The notes beneath the pieces are model-generated. The model made no database searches. It was not told the origin of the DNA and saw only the letters and a list, made by a program, of their open reading frames with translations. Source: Opitutaceae bacterium (GTDB lineage Bacteria; Verrucomicrobiota; Verrucomicrobiia; Opitutales; Opitutaceae). From it: a stretch of DNA of 34,516 nucleotides. A program made the translations under genes and the position numbers. The stretch's first letter is position 1; the number at the start of each line of letters is the position of its first letter. This document shows, piece after piece, positions 1 to 8,006 of this stretch. Location of the stretch: contig JANQKI010000128.1 in NCBI GenBank assembly GCA_028281165.1, forward strand, positions 1 through 34,516, given 5' to 3'.

Positions 1-189
1 GGAACGGAACCGCAGTGGGGTCTGATCGAAGAAGGTATTGTGGCTCCTTTGAATGAAGTAAGGTCTTGGGTGAGACAGGAACTCTTTCGTCGCGAAACAC
101 CGGATACACTGCAACCGGTTGATCGCGATCCGGTTCCGCAAGAATACGCGGAATCGGTAAGAAAGTATTATGAGGCGTTGGGCGAATAG
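1..189 (+). CDS. C-terminal fragment of an unrecognised protein (5' end outside window)
   Basis: An open frame enters at base 1 and stops at TAG 187-189, giving 62 residues. They are charged, contain a likely helical stretch around VRSWVRQELFRRE, and end in SVRKYYEALGE. No signal, membrane segment or motif is visible in this part. The next gene starts 15 nt downstream on the same strand, so the two are probably cotranscribed. In Verrucomicrobia and Planctomycetes, genes resembling the next two often follow MoxR ATPase, DUF58 and large membrane-protein genes, so this may be the end of such a protein. That is context only; the function is unknown. Confidence 0.6.
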   Translation, partial: GTEPQWGLIEEGIVAPLNEVRSWVRQELFRRETPDTLQPVDRDPVPQEYAESVRKYYEALGE

Positions 190-204
190 AAGAGGGTTGT
201 CGCT

Positions 205-2577
205 TTGCTAGGTCCGATTTCAATTCAAAACAACGAATGGTGGATCGCCATTCTTATCGGCTTGGCACTGCTGCTGCCTCTAACCTGGCGAACCTGGAAA
301 ACAAGCCGCGGACTGGAGCGAGGGTTTAGGCTCGGCCTCGCTCTACGCATCATCGGAATAGTTCTTTTGCTGCTCTGCCTGGTCGAACCTCACTTGACTA
401 CAAAAAGAGCTGTCAAGGGAGCCAACATAGTAGCCTTTCTAGCCGATAACAGCCAAGGCCTTAGCGTTCTGGACAACGGCGAATCGCAAAGCCGCGGGGC
501 GAAAATGATCGACCGCCTAGCAGGACCCGAAGCCACCTGGCCAGCGGAGCTGGCACAGGATTTTCAAGTGCGTTCCTATCGATTCGACAATGATCTTCGG
601 CGCGTCATGGATTTCGCTAAACTCGATTTCACGGGTAGTCGTAGCCAAGTTATCAATACCCTAAATCAGTTAAAAGAGCGGTTCGAAAATCTGCCGCTGG
701 CCGGCACTGTTTTGGTAACCGATGGAAATGCGACGGACTTCGACGGAACCCTACCCGATCTAAGCGGATTGCCGCCCATTTACCCGATTGTGGTGGGAGA
801 CGAGGGTCAGCTCACGGACATAAGCATGAATCATGTCGAGCTGCGCCAAACAGCCTTTGATGACGCTCCTGTGTCGATACGAACGGATGTTTCATCAAGC
901 GGCTCAAGTTCCAGAAGAGTCGAGGTGGGTATTCGAAATTTGGAGTCTGGAAACGATTCGTTGTCTTCGACACCAGAAAGCAAGATAGTGTCTATAAGAT
1001 CCGATGGCAAACCAGCCAGTATCGCCTTTGAATGGCGACCATCGGAAACAGGTATCCAGTTCTACGAAATCGAAGCCCACGGACTTGATCGCGAACAAGA
1101 ATCGGATATCCAAGAAGCGACCTTATCCAACAATCGTCGTATTGTCATGGTAGATCGGGGGCAGAAGGAATTTCGCATTATCTACGTGTCAGGTCGCCCC
1201 AATTGGGAGTACAAGTTTCTCAACCGCGCGCTTTATGAAGATCCTCAGTTGAAAATGGTTGGACTTCTGCGTGTCGCGCGACGCGAACCGAAGTTCGAAT
1301 TCAAGGGACGCAGTGGCGAGTCGAGCAATCCACTCTACAGAGGCTTTGGGCGCGAAGATGAATCGGAGCGTTACGATCAGCCTGTATTAGTGAGAGTGAA
1401 TACACGAGATGAAGTTGAATTGCGTGGCGGATTTCCTAAGACAGCCGAGGAACTTTTCGAATACGACGCCATCGTCATCGACGACCTGGAGGCCGAGTTT
1501 TTCACTTACAAGCAGCTTTCCCTAATCAGGCGATTCGTCTCCGAGCGGGGCGGCGGACTCCTGGCCCTTGGCGGGGCTGATGCTCTCGATCACGGCAACT
1601 ACGAGAAAACGCCTCTCGCCGCAGCCCTACCCGTTTATCTGGATCGGCAGCCTGAGTTTGCCCCGGGCGAAAACCTATCATGGCGACTCACACGTGAAGG
1701 CTGGGTCGAACCATGGACGCGCGTTCGCCCCGTTGAGGCAGACGAAAAATCGCGACTTATTTCCATGCCGCCGTTTAAAGTTCTCAACCCACTGCCAGGG
1801 CTAAAGCCAGGGGCTCGGGTTCTAGCCGAAGTGGAGGACGCCCAAGGCAATGCCTTTCCTAGTCTCGTTGCTCAGAATTTCGGTTTGGGAAGGGTCGCTT
1901 GCGTAACGGTAGGCGATCTCTGGCGATGGGGCTTGCGTGGCGAAGGCGAGCAAGCTGACCTCGCCAAGTTTTGGCGCCAATTAGCTCGATGGCTGGTCAC
2001 CGATACGCCTCAGCAGGTTGAAATCCAGGCGAAACGAGAAGGTCCAAACACAAGGCTGGTGGTTAAGGCTAGCGACAAGGAGTACCTCCCCCTCGATCTC
2101 GGCCAAGCGCGCATCACTGTGAAACGGGTTAACGCCGGCGATGAACCAAAGGAAGGCGCAGCCAGATTTTCATCGATAGAACTGCAAGCGGAACCTGTAC
2201 CCAATGTTTCGGGACAATTCGAAGCTGACTTTTCCTCAGGCGAAGAAGGGGCTTATCGAGCAGTGGTCGAAGTAACCGACATAGATGGCATCGTTGTTGG
2301 AAGGGCTGAAACAGGTTGGGTCAATGATCCAGCCACGGAAGAATTCGCTCATCTCCAGCCCAATCGATCGCTCTTGCAGGAAATCGCTCAAAAAACGGGA
2401 GGACGCATCCTTCAATGGTCTGAACTCGACGATTTGAATGAAGAGCTAGCCAAACAGCCTGCGCCAGTGATGGAAGCCTGGTCCTATCCGCTTTGGCACA
2501 ATGGCTGGTTGTTTCTTGCCGCGCTCGGCTGTTTCCTAGGAGAATGGGCCCTGCGTAGAAAGCGAGGTTTAGCATGA
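205..2577 (+). CDS. Membrane-anchored GATase-like / BatA-type protein
   Basis: 790 residues from a TTG start, with an AGAGGG ribosome-binding site 8 nt upstream and no better start in frame. Two hydrophobic segments lie at the N-terminus (about residues 12-30 and 43-60) and one at the C-terminus (about 765-783), followed by a basic RRKRG tail. The middle resembles von Willebrand-like and class I glutamine-amidotransferase-like folds: LADNS and TVLVTDGNATDFDG in the first half, then YVSGRPNWEYKFLNRAL and a GGGLLALGGADAL segment. The amidotransferase-like part shows no obvious nucleophilic Cys, so it is probably a structural fold and not an enzyme. Family relatives sit beside MoxR/DUF58 genes and are thought to act at the envelope. 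It overlaps the next gene by 4 nt (ATGA), which implies translational coupling. The exact role is unknown. Confidence 0.75.
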   Translation: MLGPISIQNNEWWIAILIGLALLLPLTWRTWKTSRGLERGFRLGLALRIIGIVLLLLCLVEPHLTTKRAVKGANIVAFLADNSQGLSVLDNGESQSRGAKMIDRLAGPEATWPAELAQDFQVRSYRFDNDLRRVMDFAKLDFTGSRSQVINTLNQLKERFENLPLAGTVLVTDGNATDFDGTLPDLSGLPPIYPIVVGDEGQLTDISMNHVELRQTAFDDAPVSIRTDVSSSGSSSRRVEVGIRNLESGNDSLSSTPESKIVSIRSDGKPASIAFEWRPSETGIQFYEIEAHGLDREQESDIQEATLSNNRRIVMVDRGQKEFRIIYVSGRPNWEYKFLNRALYEDPQLKMVGLLRVARREPKFEFKGRSGESSNPLYRGFGREDESERYDQPVLVRVNTRDEVELRGGFPKTAEELFEYDAIVIDDLEAEFFTYKQLSLIRRFVSERGGGLLALGGADALDHGNYEKTPLAAALPVYLDRQPEFAPGENLSWRLTREGWVEPWTRVRPVEADEKSRLISMPPFKVLNPLPGLKPGARVLAEVEDAQGNAFPSLVAQNFGLGRVACVTVGDLWRWGLRGEGEQADLAKFWRQLARWLVTDTPQQVEIQAKREGPNTRLVVKASDKEYLPLDLGQARITVKRVNAGDEPKEGAARFSSIELQAEPVPNVSGQFEADFSSGEEGAYRAVVEVTDIDGIVVGRAETGWVNDPATEEFAHLQPNRSLLQEIAQKTGGRILQWSELDDLNEELAKQPAPVMEAWSYPLWHNGWLFLAALGCFLGEWALRRKRGLA

Positions 2578-3626
2578 GACGGATTGGCAGGCAAGTTTAC
2601 TCCACTGCTGTTTGCCTGATAGCATGGTTACCTTTCGTCTACGCAAAGGAAAAACCAACCGATTTCGCTCATGAAATCCTCCTGGTCATCGGAGCAGCCG
2701 GAGAGGAGTCCTTCAATGAAGGGTTCGCCAAAGCGGCGGAACGTTGGCGGGAAGCTTCACGCGTTGCCAATGCGCAACTTAAAGTGATCGGATTGGAAGA
2801 AGATCCAGAAGGAGAAGCGGAAGAAGAGGTTAAGGATCGAGAGAAGGTACGAGATTGGATTGAGAATTTGGATACCGAATCTTCAATTCCGGCCTGGATC
2901 GTTTATATTGGCCATGGGACACATAACCGCCTATCGACTTCGCTAAACCTGCGAGGACCTGACCTGGACTCGAAGACCCTGTCGGATTGGGTAGACGATT
3001 TAGATCGGTCGCTCATATTCATCCATGGAGGATCGGCTAGTTCGCCATTCATCTCCGAACTTTCAGGATCAAATCGTATCATTATTACAGCTACACGAAG
3101 CGGCGATGAGATCAACTACGCCCGTTATGGCGAGCAATTCGCAGCTGCTATTGGAAGCCTCCGAGGAGACATCGATCAAGACGGTCAGGTTTCCCTCCTA
3201 GAAGCGTTCCAAACGGCTTCCCAAACGGTGAATACCTACTACAAGGAGTCTGGCAGGATCATCACCGAGCACGCTCTCATTGACGACAATGGAGACGGCT
3301 ACGGAACCCCAGCCGATTGGTTTCGCGGCACACGCGTCATCAAAAGCTCTACCGACAATCGCGAACCCGACGGCTTTCGAGCCAGCCAAATCGCCTTCAT
3401 CCCCTCCGAACAAGAACGCTCCCTCACACCCGAACAACGCGAAGCGCGCAACGCCTTGGAACTAGAAATCGAGGCCCTACGCAAACGAAAGAATGACATG
3501 CCAGAGTCCGACTACTACGAGAAACTGGAAAAGATTCTACTGAAGCTGTCGGATATTTATCTGCCAGGAGAGGCTATTGAACCTACAGAGAGCTTAGAAT
3601 CGAACATCTCGCCAAGCGATTCTTAA
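2574..3626 (+). CDS. Secreted caspase-like (C13-type fold) protein, probably inactive
   Basis: 350 residues with a Sec signal (hydrophobic TAVCLIAWLPFVYA, cleavage near residue 24). The body follows a caspase/legumain-like pattern: a beta-strand WIVYIGHGTH carrying the candidate catalytic His114, then SLIFIHGGSASS (147-158) where a catalytic Cys would be expected but Gly/Ser residues are found, then RIIITATRSG. Two acidic loops, DIDQDGQVSLLE (199-210) and DDNGDG (237-242), look like EF-hand-type or dockerin-like calcium loops. The C-terminus is charged and helical. It starts inside the stop of the GATase-like gene, so the pair is made together. The fold call is from motif pattern, and the loss of the Cys suggests a non-catalytic role. 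Confidence 0.7.
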   Translation: MRRIGRQVYSTAVCLIAWLPFVYAKEKPTDFAHEILLVIGAAGEESFNEGFAKAAERWREASRVANAQLKVIGLEEDPEGEAEEEVKDREKVRDWIENLDTESSIPAWIVYIGHGTHNRLSTSLNLRGPDLDSKTLSDWVDDLDRSLIFIHGGSASSPFISELSGSNRIIITATRSGDEINYARYGEQFAAAIGSLRGDIDQDGQVSLLEAFQTASQTVNTYYKESGRIITEHALIDDNGDGYGTPADWFRGTRVIKSSTDNREPDGFRASQIAFIPSEQERSLTPEQREARNALELEIEALRKRKNDMPESDYYEKLEKILLKLSDIYLPGEAIEPTESLESNISPSDS

Positions 3627-3683
3627 AAAGACGAGATTTCAGAGATTGAGATCCCAAGTGAATTACGAAAACAATTCGCACAT

Positions 3684-3759
3684 TGGTGGAGCCGATCGGG
3701 ATCGAACCGACGACCTCTTGCATGCCATGCAAGCGCTCTTCCAACTGAGCTACGGCCCC
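3684..3759 (-). tRNA. tRNA-Ala (anticodon GGC)
   Basis: The reverse strand folds as a canonical 76-nt tRNA. The acceptor stem GGGGCCG pairs with CGGCTCC, with one G-T pair. The anticodon stem CTTGC/GCAAG closes the loop ATGGCAT with anticodon GGC. The T arm carries GGTTCGATCC. The discriminator is A and the CCA end is encoded (complement at 3684-3686). The body closely resembles bacterial tRNA-Ala(GGC). It lies 69 nt downstream of the tonB-like gene on the same strand. Confidence 0.97.
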
Positions 3760-3828
3760 GAAAACAGGTTGACCAACCTCCATCGAAACCTGGTTTTAGC
3801 AAGAAAAAAGTTTGGCAGGTCTGAGGTT

Positions 3829-4587
3829 CTATCGCTCAGCTTGCACAATCGTGAAACTGAGCGTTTCGCTGGCGGTGAAGCCGGGAGGGGCTCCGAAGAA
3901 GGGGACTTTTTTGAAGGCGTCGAGAGCTTTTTGGTCGAAAACAGGATCGCCGCTTCCTTTTGAAATTTTGGCGTTTGAGATACGGCCGGTCGGAGCAAGA
4001 TCGAATTGAACCACAACTTGCAGAGACCTGGCCCCAAGCGGATGGGTCTCCATGGCGTTCTTGATACGCTGCTTAAGTTGAGCGAAATAGGACGCGAGAG
4101 CATCCTGCTGAGCCGAGCTGAGGGAGTCGATTTTCGTTTGCGGCAAATTTGTATTCATTAAATCCTGCAAGCTACGGGTCATCGATTCCACTTGGCGACT
4201 GAGGTCGACGCGTTGCTGGGGTTTTGGTTTCGAGCGTGAGATATTCTGCGGCTTGACCGGTCCATGCTCCTTTACGAAATCATCGAAACTTATTTTCTCC
4301 TGCTGTACTGGTGGTTCCGGTACAGGATCTGGAGGAGTTTCTAGAGGCTCGAGTTCGACGGTTTCGATGAACTCCTCGGGCTTGGGCAAATCCAACGGCT
4401 CAGATTCGTATTGGATAACGGGAACATTAGCTGGCGCAGGAGCCGCCATTGCTGCTGCAACAAGCTCAAATTGGAACTCTTCCCGTTTATCGAATGGCTT
4501 GATGATCGCGAAAAGGGCCAAGGCCACCAGAACAGCAAAGTGAAGACTTGCCGATAAAACGAGAGGGCCTCTTTGATCGAAATACAT
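3829..4587 (-). CDS. tonB: TonB-family energy transducer
   Basis: 252 residues with the TonB plan. There is a short cytoplasmic start, one N-terminal membrane anchor (about residues 8-28), a long proline- and glutamate-rich spacer (about 50-110, many P-E and P-P pairs), a helical linker and a C-terminal TonB/TolA-type domain (about 165-252) with VVVQFDLAPTGRISNAKISKGSGDPVFDQKALDAFKK. It carries proton-motive force from ExbB/ExbD to outer-membrane receptors. The exbD and exbB genes lie just upstream on the same strand, and a TonB-dependent receptor is encoded at 28229-30205. A TolA-like role cannot be excluded, since no Tol-Pal genes are visible to settle it. The gap to exbD holds a palindromic repeat. 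Confidence 0.85.
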   Translation of the reverse strand: MYFDQRGPLVLSASLHFAVLVALALFAIIKPFDKREEFQFELVAAAMAAPAPANVPVIQYESEPLDLPKPEEFIETVELEPLETPPDPVPEPPVQQEKISFDDFVKEHGPVKPQNISRSKPKPQQRVDLSRQVESMTRSLQDLMNTNLPQTKIDSLSSAQQDALASYFAQLKQRIKNAMETHPLGARSLQVVVQFDLAPTGRISNAKISKGSGDPVFDQKALDAFKKVPFFGAPPGFTASETLSFTIVQAER

Positions 4588-4598
4588 TTGAGTTATTT

Positions 4599-4673
4599 AA
4601 CCACAGATCACACGGATGATCACAGATTGAATTGTGTACTGAATATCCGAGTTCATCTGCGTAATCTGTGGTT
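4599..4673. repeat. Inverted repeat of the 'AACCACAGAT' type
   Basis: AACCACAGAT at 4599-4608 is matched by its exact reverse complement ATCTGTGGTT at 4664-4673. The similarity continues inwards with 5 mismatches over 23 positions (ACACGGATGA against ACGCAGATGA). The left arm is followed by a further imperfect CACAGATT unit. It fills the tonB-exbD gap. It resembles short dispersed palindromes of CACAGAT units seen in intergenic DNA of several environmental bacteria. Copies elsewhere in this genome cannot be checked here. Confidence 0.7.
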
Positions 4674-4678
4674 GAAAA

Positions 4679-5098
4679 TCATCCTTCGGGTCGTGTTACC
4701 AAATCGATCTTCTTAAGGCTATTTTGTTTCAGCAGATCCAGCAGAGTTACAACATTTTGATAAGGCGTGGCCGCATCGGCTCGGATACTCATGGTAGGCG
4801 GATCGCGCATCTCGCCGTAGCGCTGCAGCTCTTCCTCTAATTCGACATCGTTTAGCTGAACTCCATCAACACGGTAGCCGCCATCCGCTAGCACCACGAT
4901 ATTGACCGGGTTGGCCGGTGTATCGCTGATGGAAGTCGAGGCTACGGGTAAATCGACTTCCATAATCTGCTCTACTTCGATCAATGGCGTGCTGATCATA
5001 AAAATGATAAGCAAGGCAAAGCCCAAGTCGATTAGGGCTGTCACGTTCAATTCCGAGACCGCTTCGAGTTGCTTTTTTCTATGGAAAGAACGAGCCAT
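4679..5098 (-). CDS. exbD: ExbD/TolR-type biopolymer transport protein
   Basis: 139 residues, the usual size for the family. A short basic N-terminus (SFHRKKQ) leads into SELNVTALIDLGFALLIIFMIS, the single ExbD membrane helix preceded by the conserved N-x-T-x-L-I-D motif whose Asp is the proton-path residue. The rest is a periplasmic alpha/beta domain with MSIRADAATPYQNVVTLLDLLKQ. It forms the ExbB-ExbD proton channel that energises TonB. The order exbB, exbD, tonB on one strand supports one transcription unit. The 125-nt gap to exbB contains a palindromic repeat. Confidence 0.92.
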   Translation of the reverse strand: MARSFHRKKQLEAVSELNVTALIDLGFALLIIFMISTPLIEVEQIMEVDLPVASTSISDTPANPVNIVVLADGGYRVDGVQLNDVELEEELQRYGEMRDPPTMSIRADAATPYQNVVTLLDLLKQNSLKKIDLVTRPEG

Positions 5099-5164
5099 TA
5101 TTCAGGGAATTAGGCAGTCCTTGCTTTGCAAGGATCCTCTGGACAGGTGTTTAGGCTGTAGGCA

Positions 5165-5214
5165 TGAATAGTGAGCAATGCTTACGAGATTCATCATTCC
5201 AAATTCACTATTCA
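5165..5214. repeat. Short inverted repeat (TGAATAGTGA / TCACTATTCA)
   Basis: A perfect 10-bp inverted repeat has arms at 5165-5174 and 5205-5214 and a 30-nt AT-rich spacer. It fills the exbB-exbD gap. It could be a dispersed repeat or an RNA hairpin affecting exbD relative to exbB expression. No T-run follows on either strand, so it is not a typical intrinsic terminator. Confidence 0.55.
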
Positions 5215-5223
5215 ATATTCCCG

Positions 5224-5940
5224 TCACCGACTTTCCAGCTCGATCATGTCTGCCAAGGCGCTAGCGAAATTCTCCAGCTCTGTCACCAAAACCTTGGTAC
5301 GGGTCAGCAGATAATTGTAGCCGAATACAGAAGGTATGGCCACACAGAGACCAGCCACTGTGGTAAGTAAGGCGCCCGAAACGCCTGGAGCCAGATTTTG
5401 CAGTGTCGCCGTTGCTTGCAGACCAACTGATCCGAAGGCATCCATAACTCCCCAAACCGTTCCAAGCAGACCAAAGAAGGGCGCGCCGGAAACGATTGTC
5501 GCCAGAAAAACCATACTGGATTCGTAGGATAGCGACTTGTTGGCTAAAGCTCGCTGCAGAGCGTTTTCAACGTGCTCGACGCGGGCGCTACGCAGCTGCT
5601 CATGGGACTCGCCCGCTTTGGCTGACACCCGATGGTAAGCTTCGATAGCATCGTTGTAGAGCGAGGCGTATGGGACGCGTTTGGGGGCATTGAAAGAACT
5701 AGGGGCCTCAAGAATGGACGAAAGTCGATGCAGCGATTGTTCGAAACTGAGATTTAACAGCCTGAGTTTTTTAAGCTCCAAGTATTTACCAATCATCACC
5801 GCCCAGGCGCAAACGCTGAAAAAAGCCAGAGCGAAGATGATGAACTTTCCGGCGGTATTGCTTTGAGAGAAATAGGTGAAGACGTTGGGAGAAGCAGCGA
5901 GAACGACGAACTGGCTTAGAGAAGGCAATGGCATAAGCAT
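5224..5940 (-). CDS. exbB: ExbB/TolQ-type proton channel protein (MotA family)
   Basis: 238 residues with three membrane segments: about residues 22-46 (AGKFIIFALAFFSVCAWAVMIGKY), about 142-165 (MVFLATIVSGAPFFGLLGTVWGVM) and about 183-210 (GVSGALLTTVAGLCVAIPSVFGYN). The central GLLGTVWGVMDAF and the LTTVAGLCVAIP helix are the MotA/TolQ/ExbB signature. It forms the proton channel with ExbD and drives TonB. It heads the exbB-exbD-tonB unit. A second ATG lies two codons in and could equally be the true start. Confidence 0.92.
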   Translation of the reverse strand: MLMPLPSLSQFVVLAASPNVFTYFSQSNTAGKFIIFALAFFSVCAWAVMIGKYLELKKLRLLNLSFEQSLHRLSSILEAPSSFNAPKRVPYASLYNDAIEAYHRVSAKAGESHEQLRSARVEHVENALQRALANKSLSYESSMVFLATIVSGAPFFGLLGTVWGVMDAFGSVGLQATATLQNLAPGVSGALLTTVAGLCVAIPSVFGYNYLLTRTKVLVTELENFASALADMIELESR

Positions 5941-6034
5941 ATCGCAATTACGGAATAGTCTTTCGCGGACCGAAGGAAGAGCGTCCCAATCAGACTTTTG
6001 AACCGCAGCAAGGCAGATCGTTCAACATATTTTC

Positions 6035-6045
6035 GAGATAATCTC
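6035..6045. promoter_or_regulatory. Small palindrome in the exbB / pfkB divergent gap
   Basis: GAGATAATCTC (5-bp arms, 1-bp centre) lies in the 282-bp gap between the divergent exbB and kinase genes, about 95 nt upstream of exbB and 180 nt upstream of the kinase. It is a possible regulator site. Nothing else in this gap stands out, and a match this short may be chance. Confidence 0.2.
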
Positions 6046-6222
6046 AGATTGTAAGAGAGGAGCTAGTCGTCAGAGATTGCTGCCAGCGAAAAACGAGATG
6101 AAGCTTCCCGGAAAAATCGATTGCCCTGGCCAAAAACAGTTGATTACTAGGGAGCTTTCTGAAAATCCCGACCAGCACCAAACGGTCGAAACAAATCGAG
6201 GCAATCTAAACCAAAGACCAAT

Positions 6223-7335
6223 ATGGATTATCGAGAAAGAACGCTCAAAGAACTCCAAGAAAAGCGCAGCAACCTGTCGGGCAAACAAGCGCTGGTCGGG
6301 CTCGACGGTTTCGTCGATACCATCGTCCACCTGGTAGGGCAGAGGAACGGTCAAGGAGACAATTTTGATCGCATTGAAACGATCGAAGATTTCGGCAACC
6401 GAGTGCTGGAGGCATCTGGCATGAGCGCCAATATCGAGATGTATCCCAGGATGCAGAAACTGGGTGGGAATGGCCCCATCATGGCCAATGCCTTGCTCTC
6501 AGCCGGGCTCGGTCTTCGCTACATCGGCTCGCTAGGCCAGGACTCGATTCACCCCGTTTTTGCCGATCTAGCTAGGAAAACGAATGCGGTTTCAATGGCA
6601 GACCCAGGCATGACTACTGCACTCGAATTCACGGACGGCAAGATCATGATGGGCGTCACCAAAAGCCTAGACGACATCAGTTACCAGAGCGTCTTAGACA
6701 AAATGGGAGAAGGAGCCTTCCTCGACGCCCTGTCACGCTCCCATCTAATCGCCTTGGTCAATTGGACGATGATTCCCAACATGACAGCGATTTTCTCGGC
6801 GTTTATTGATCGAGCTCTGCCGATGCTTTCGCCCATGGATGGCGGACGAACGTTTTTCTTCGATTTGGCGGATCCTCAGAAACGAGCTCAAAGCGAGCTG
6901 GTGGAGGCTTTAAGAGTCATAGCGAAATTCCAGAATTTCGGAAATGTAATCCTCGGGTTGAATCTCAAAGAAGGCCAACAGGTATCAGAGGCCTACGGCA
7001 TCGACGAAGATGGCAACAGCGATGACTCGCTGAAAAACATGGCGAAGCTGATACGCCGCGAACTGAACATCAAAACTGTGGTGATCCATCCGACCAAAAG
7101 CGCGGCTTGCGCCACTAAAGATGGCGAATGGCTGGTAGAAGGAAAATACGAGCCAAACCCGAAAATAACAACGGGAGCTGGAGACCACTTTAATGCTGGC
7201 TTCTCGACCGCCTCAATGTTGGGTCTGTCTTCGGAAGCTTGCCTAACGGTCGGTGTAAGTTTTTCCGGATACTATGTGCGCGAGGCGAAGAGTCCTTCCT
7301 TAAACGATATCGACAGCTTCTTGCGAAGCTGGTAA
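6223..7335 (+). CDS. PfkB-family (ribokinase-like) carbohydrate kinase
   Basis: 370 residues. The N-terminal half has the ribokinase-like start LVGLDGFVDTIV and a glycine pair LGGNGPIMANALLSAGL that usually contacts the sugar. The C-terminal signature GAGDHFNAGF (318-327) carries the catalytic Asp321 and the anion-hole glycines. Members phosphorylate sugars or nucleosides with ATP in the cytoplasm; the substrate here is not readable. It is followed 12 nt later by tmk and then holB, so it is likely cotranscribed with DNA-metabolism genes. A nucleoside-like substrate is conceivable but unproven. It is slightly longer than ribokinase (about 310), mainly through the N-terminal extension. Confidence 0.85.
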   Translation: MDYRERTLKELQEKRSNLSGKQALVGLDGFVDTIVHLVGQRNGQGDNFDRIETIEDFGNRVLEASGMSANIEMYPRMQKLGGNGPIMANALLSAGLGLRYIGSLGQDSIHPVFADLARKTNAVSMADPGMTTALEFTDGKIMMGVTKSLDDISYQSVLDKMGEGAFLDALSRSHLIALVNWTMIPNMTAIFSAFIDRALPMLSPMDGGRTFFFDLADPQKRAQSELVEALRVIAKFQNFGNVILGLNLKEGQQVSEAYGIDEDGNSDDSLKNMAKLIRRELNIKTVVIHPTKSAACATKDGEWLVEGKYEPNPKITTGAGDHFNAGFSTASMLGLSSEACLTVGVSFSGYYVREAKSPSLNDIDSFLRSW

Positions 7336-7347
7336 GACCATTTTCTT

Positions 7348-7992
7348 ATGACAGCAGGAGAAGAACATCCTGGTAAGCTCTTCACGTTCGAAGGCTCCGA
7401 AGGCAGTGGGAAGACCACGCAAATTGAATTGCTCGCCGACGAGCTGGAAGGCATGGGGCATGAGGTTGTGGTCACGCGTGAACCCGGCGGTACGGAAATT
7501 GGCGAGGAGATCAGACACTTGCTGATCCACAATTCCGCCAGCGAAAAGATGACGCCAGAGGCAGAACTCCTGCTGTTCGCAGCTGCTAGAGCTCAGCTCG
7601 TGCAAGAGGTTATGCTTCCAGCTTTAAAGGAGGGAAAAATCATTCTCTGCGACCGCTTTCTAGATTCGACCACGGTCTATCAAGGAGCGGCTCGAAGCAT
7701 TTCTTCCGATCCGGTTAGTTTCATTAACCAGTTCGCTGTTCAAGGAATCGTTCCCGATCTAACCTTCATCTTGGATGTGCCGGCTGAGGAATCGATTTCA
7801 CGCGTCAGGAGACGCGTCACTGATCTGCCAGATCGCATGGAACAGGAGAACATCGATTTCTACCGTAAGGTTCGCGAAGGCTATCTCCTTCTTGCCCGTT
7901 CGTTGCCAGAACGCTTTCACGTCATTGATGGCACCAAGGTTATGAAGGATAATCAGGAAGAAATCCTGAAAACGGTGCTTGAACATATTTAG
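7348..7992 (+). CDS. tmk: Thymidylate kinase (dTMP kinase)
   Basis: 214 residues, normal for bacterial Tmk. The P-loop FEGSEGSGKTT spans residues 14-24 and is followed by REPGGTEIG (44-52). The DR-x motif CDRFLDSTTVYQG lies near residue 100. The LID region carries arginines in SRVRRRVTDLPDRME (about 150-163). The enzyme converts dTMP to dTDP with ATP in the cytoplasm for DNA synthesis. The tmk-holB order (14-nt gap here) is widely conserved in bacteria and supports both calls. Confidence 0.96.
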   Translation: MTAGEEHPGKLFTFEGSEGSGKTTQIELLADELEGMGHEVVVTREPGGTEIGEEIRHLLIHNSASEKMTPEAELLLFAAARAQLVQEVMLPALKEGKIILCDRFLDSTTVYQGAARSISSDPVSFINQFAVQGIVPDLTFILDVPAEESISRVRRRVTDLPDRMEQENIDFYRKVREGYLLLARSLPERFHVIDGTKVMKDNQEEILKTVLEHI

Positions 7993-8006
7993 CGAATTAA
8001 CTGCAC

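Noticed and set aside
3646..3963. A plus-strand open frame of about 105 codons
   Set aside because: It runs across the tRNA-Ala gene and the end of tonB on the opposite strand, so it is not coding.
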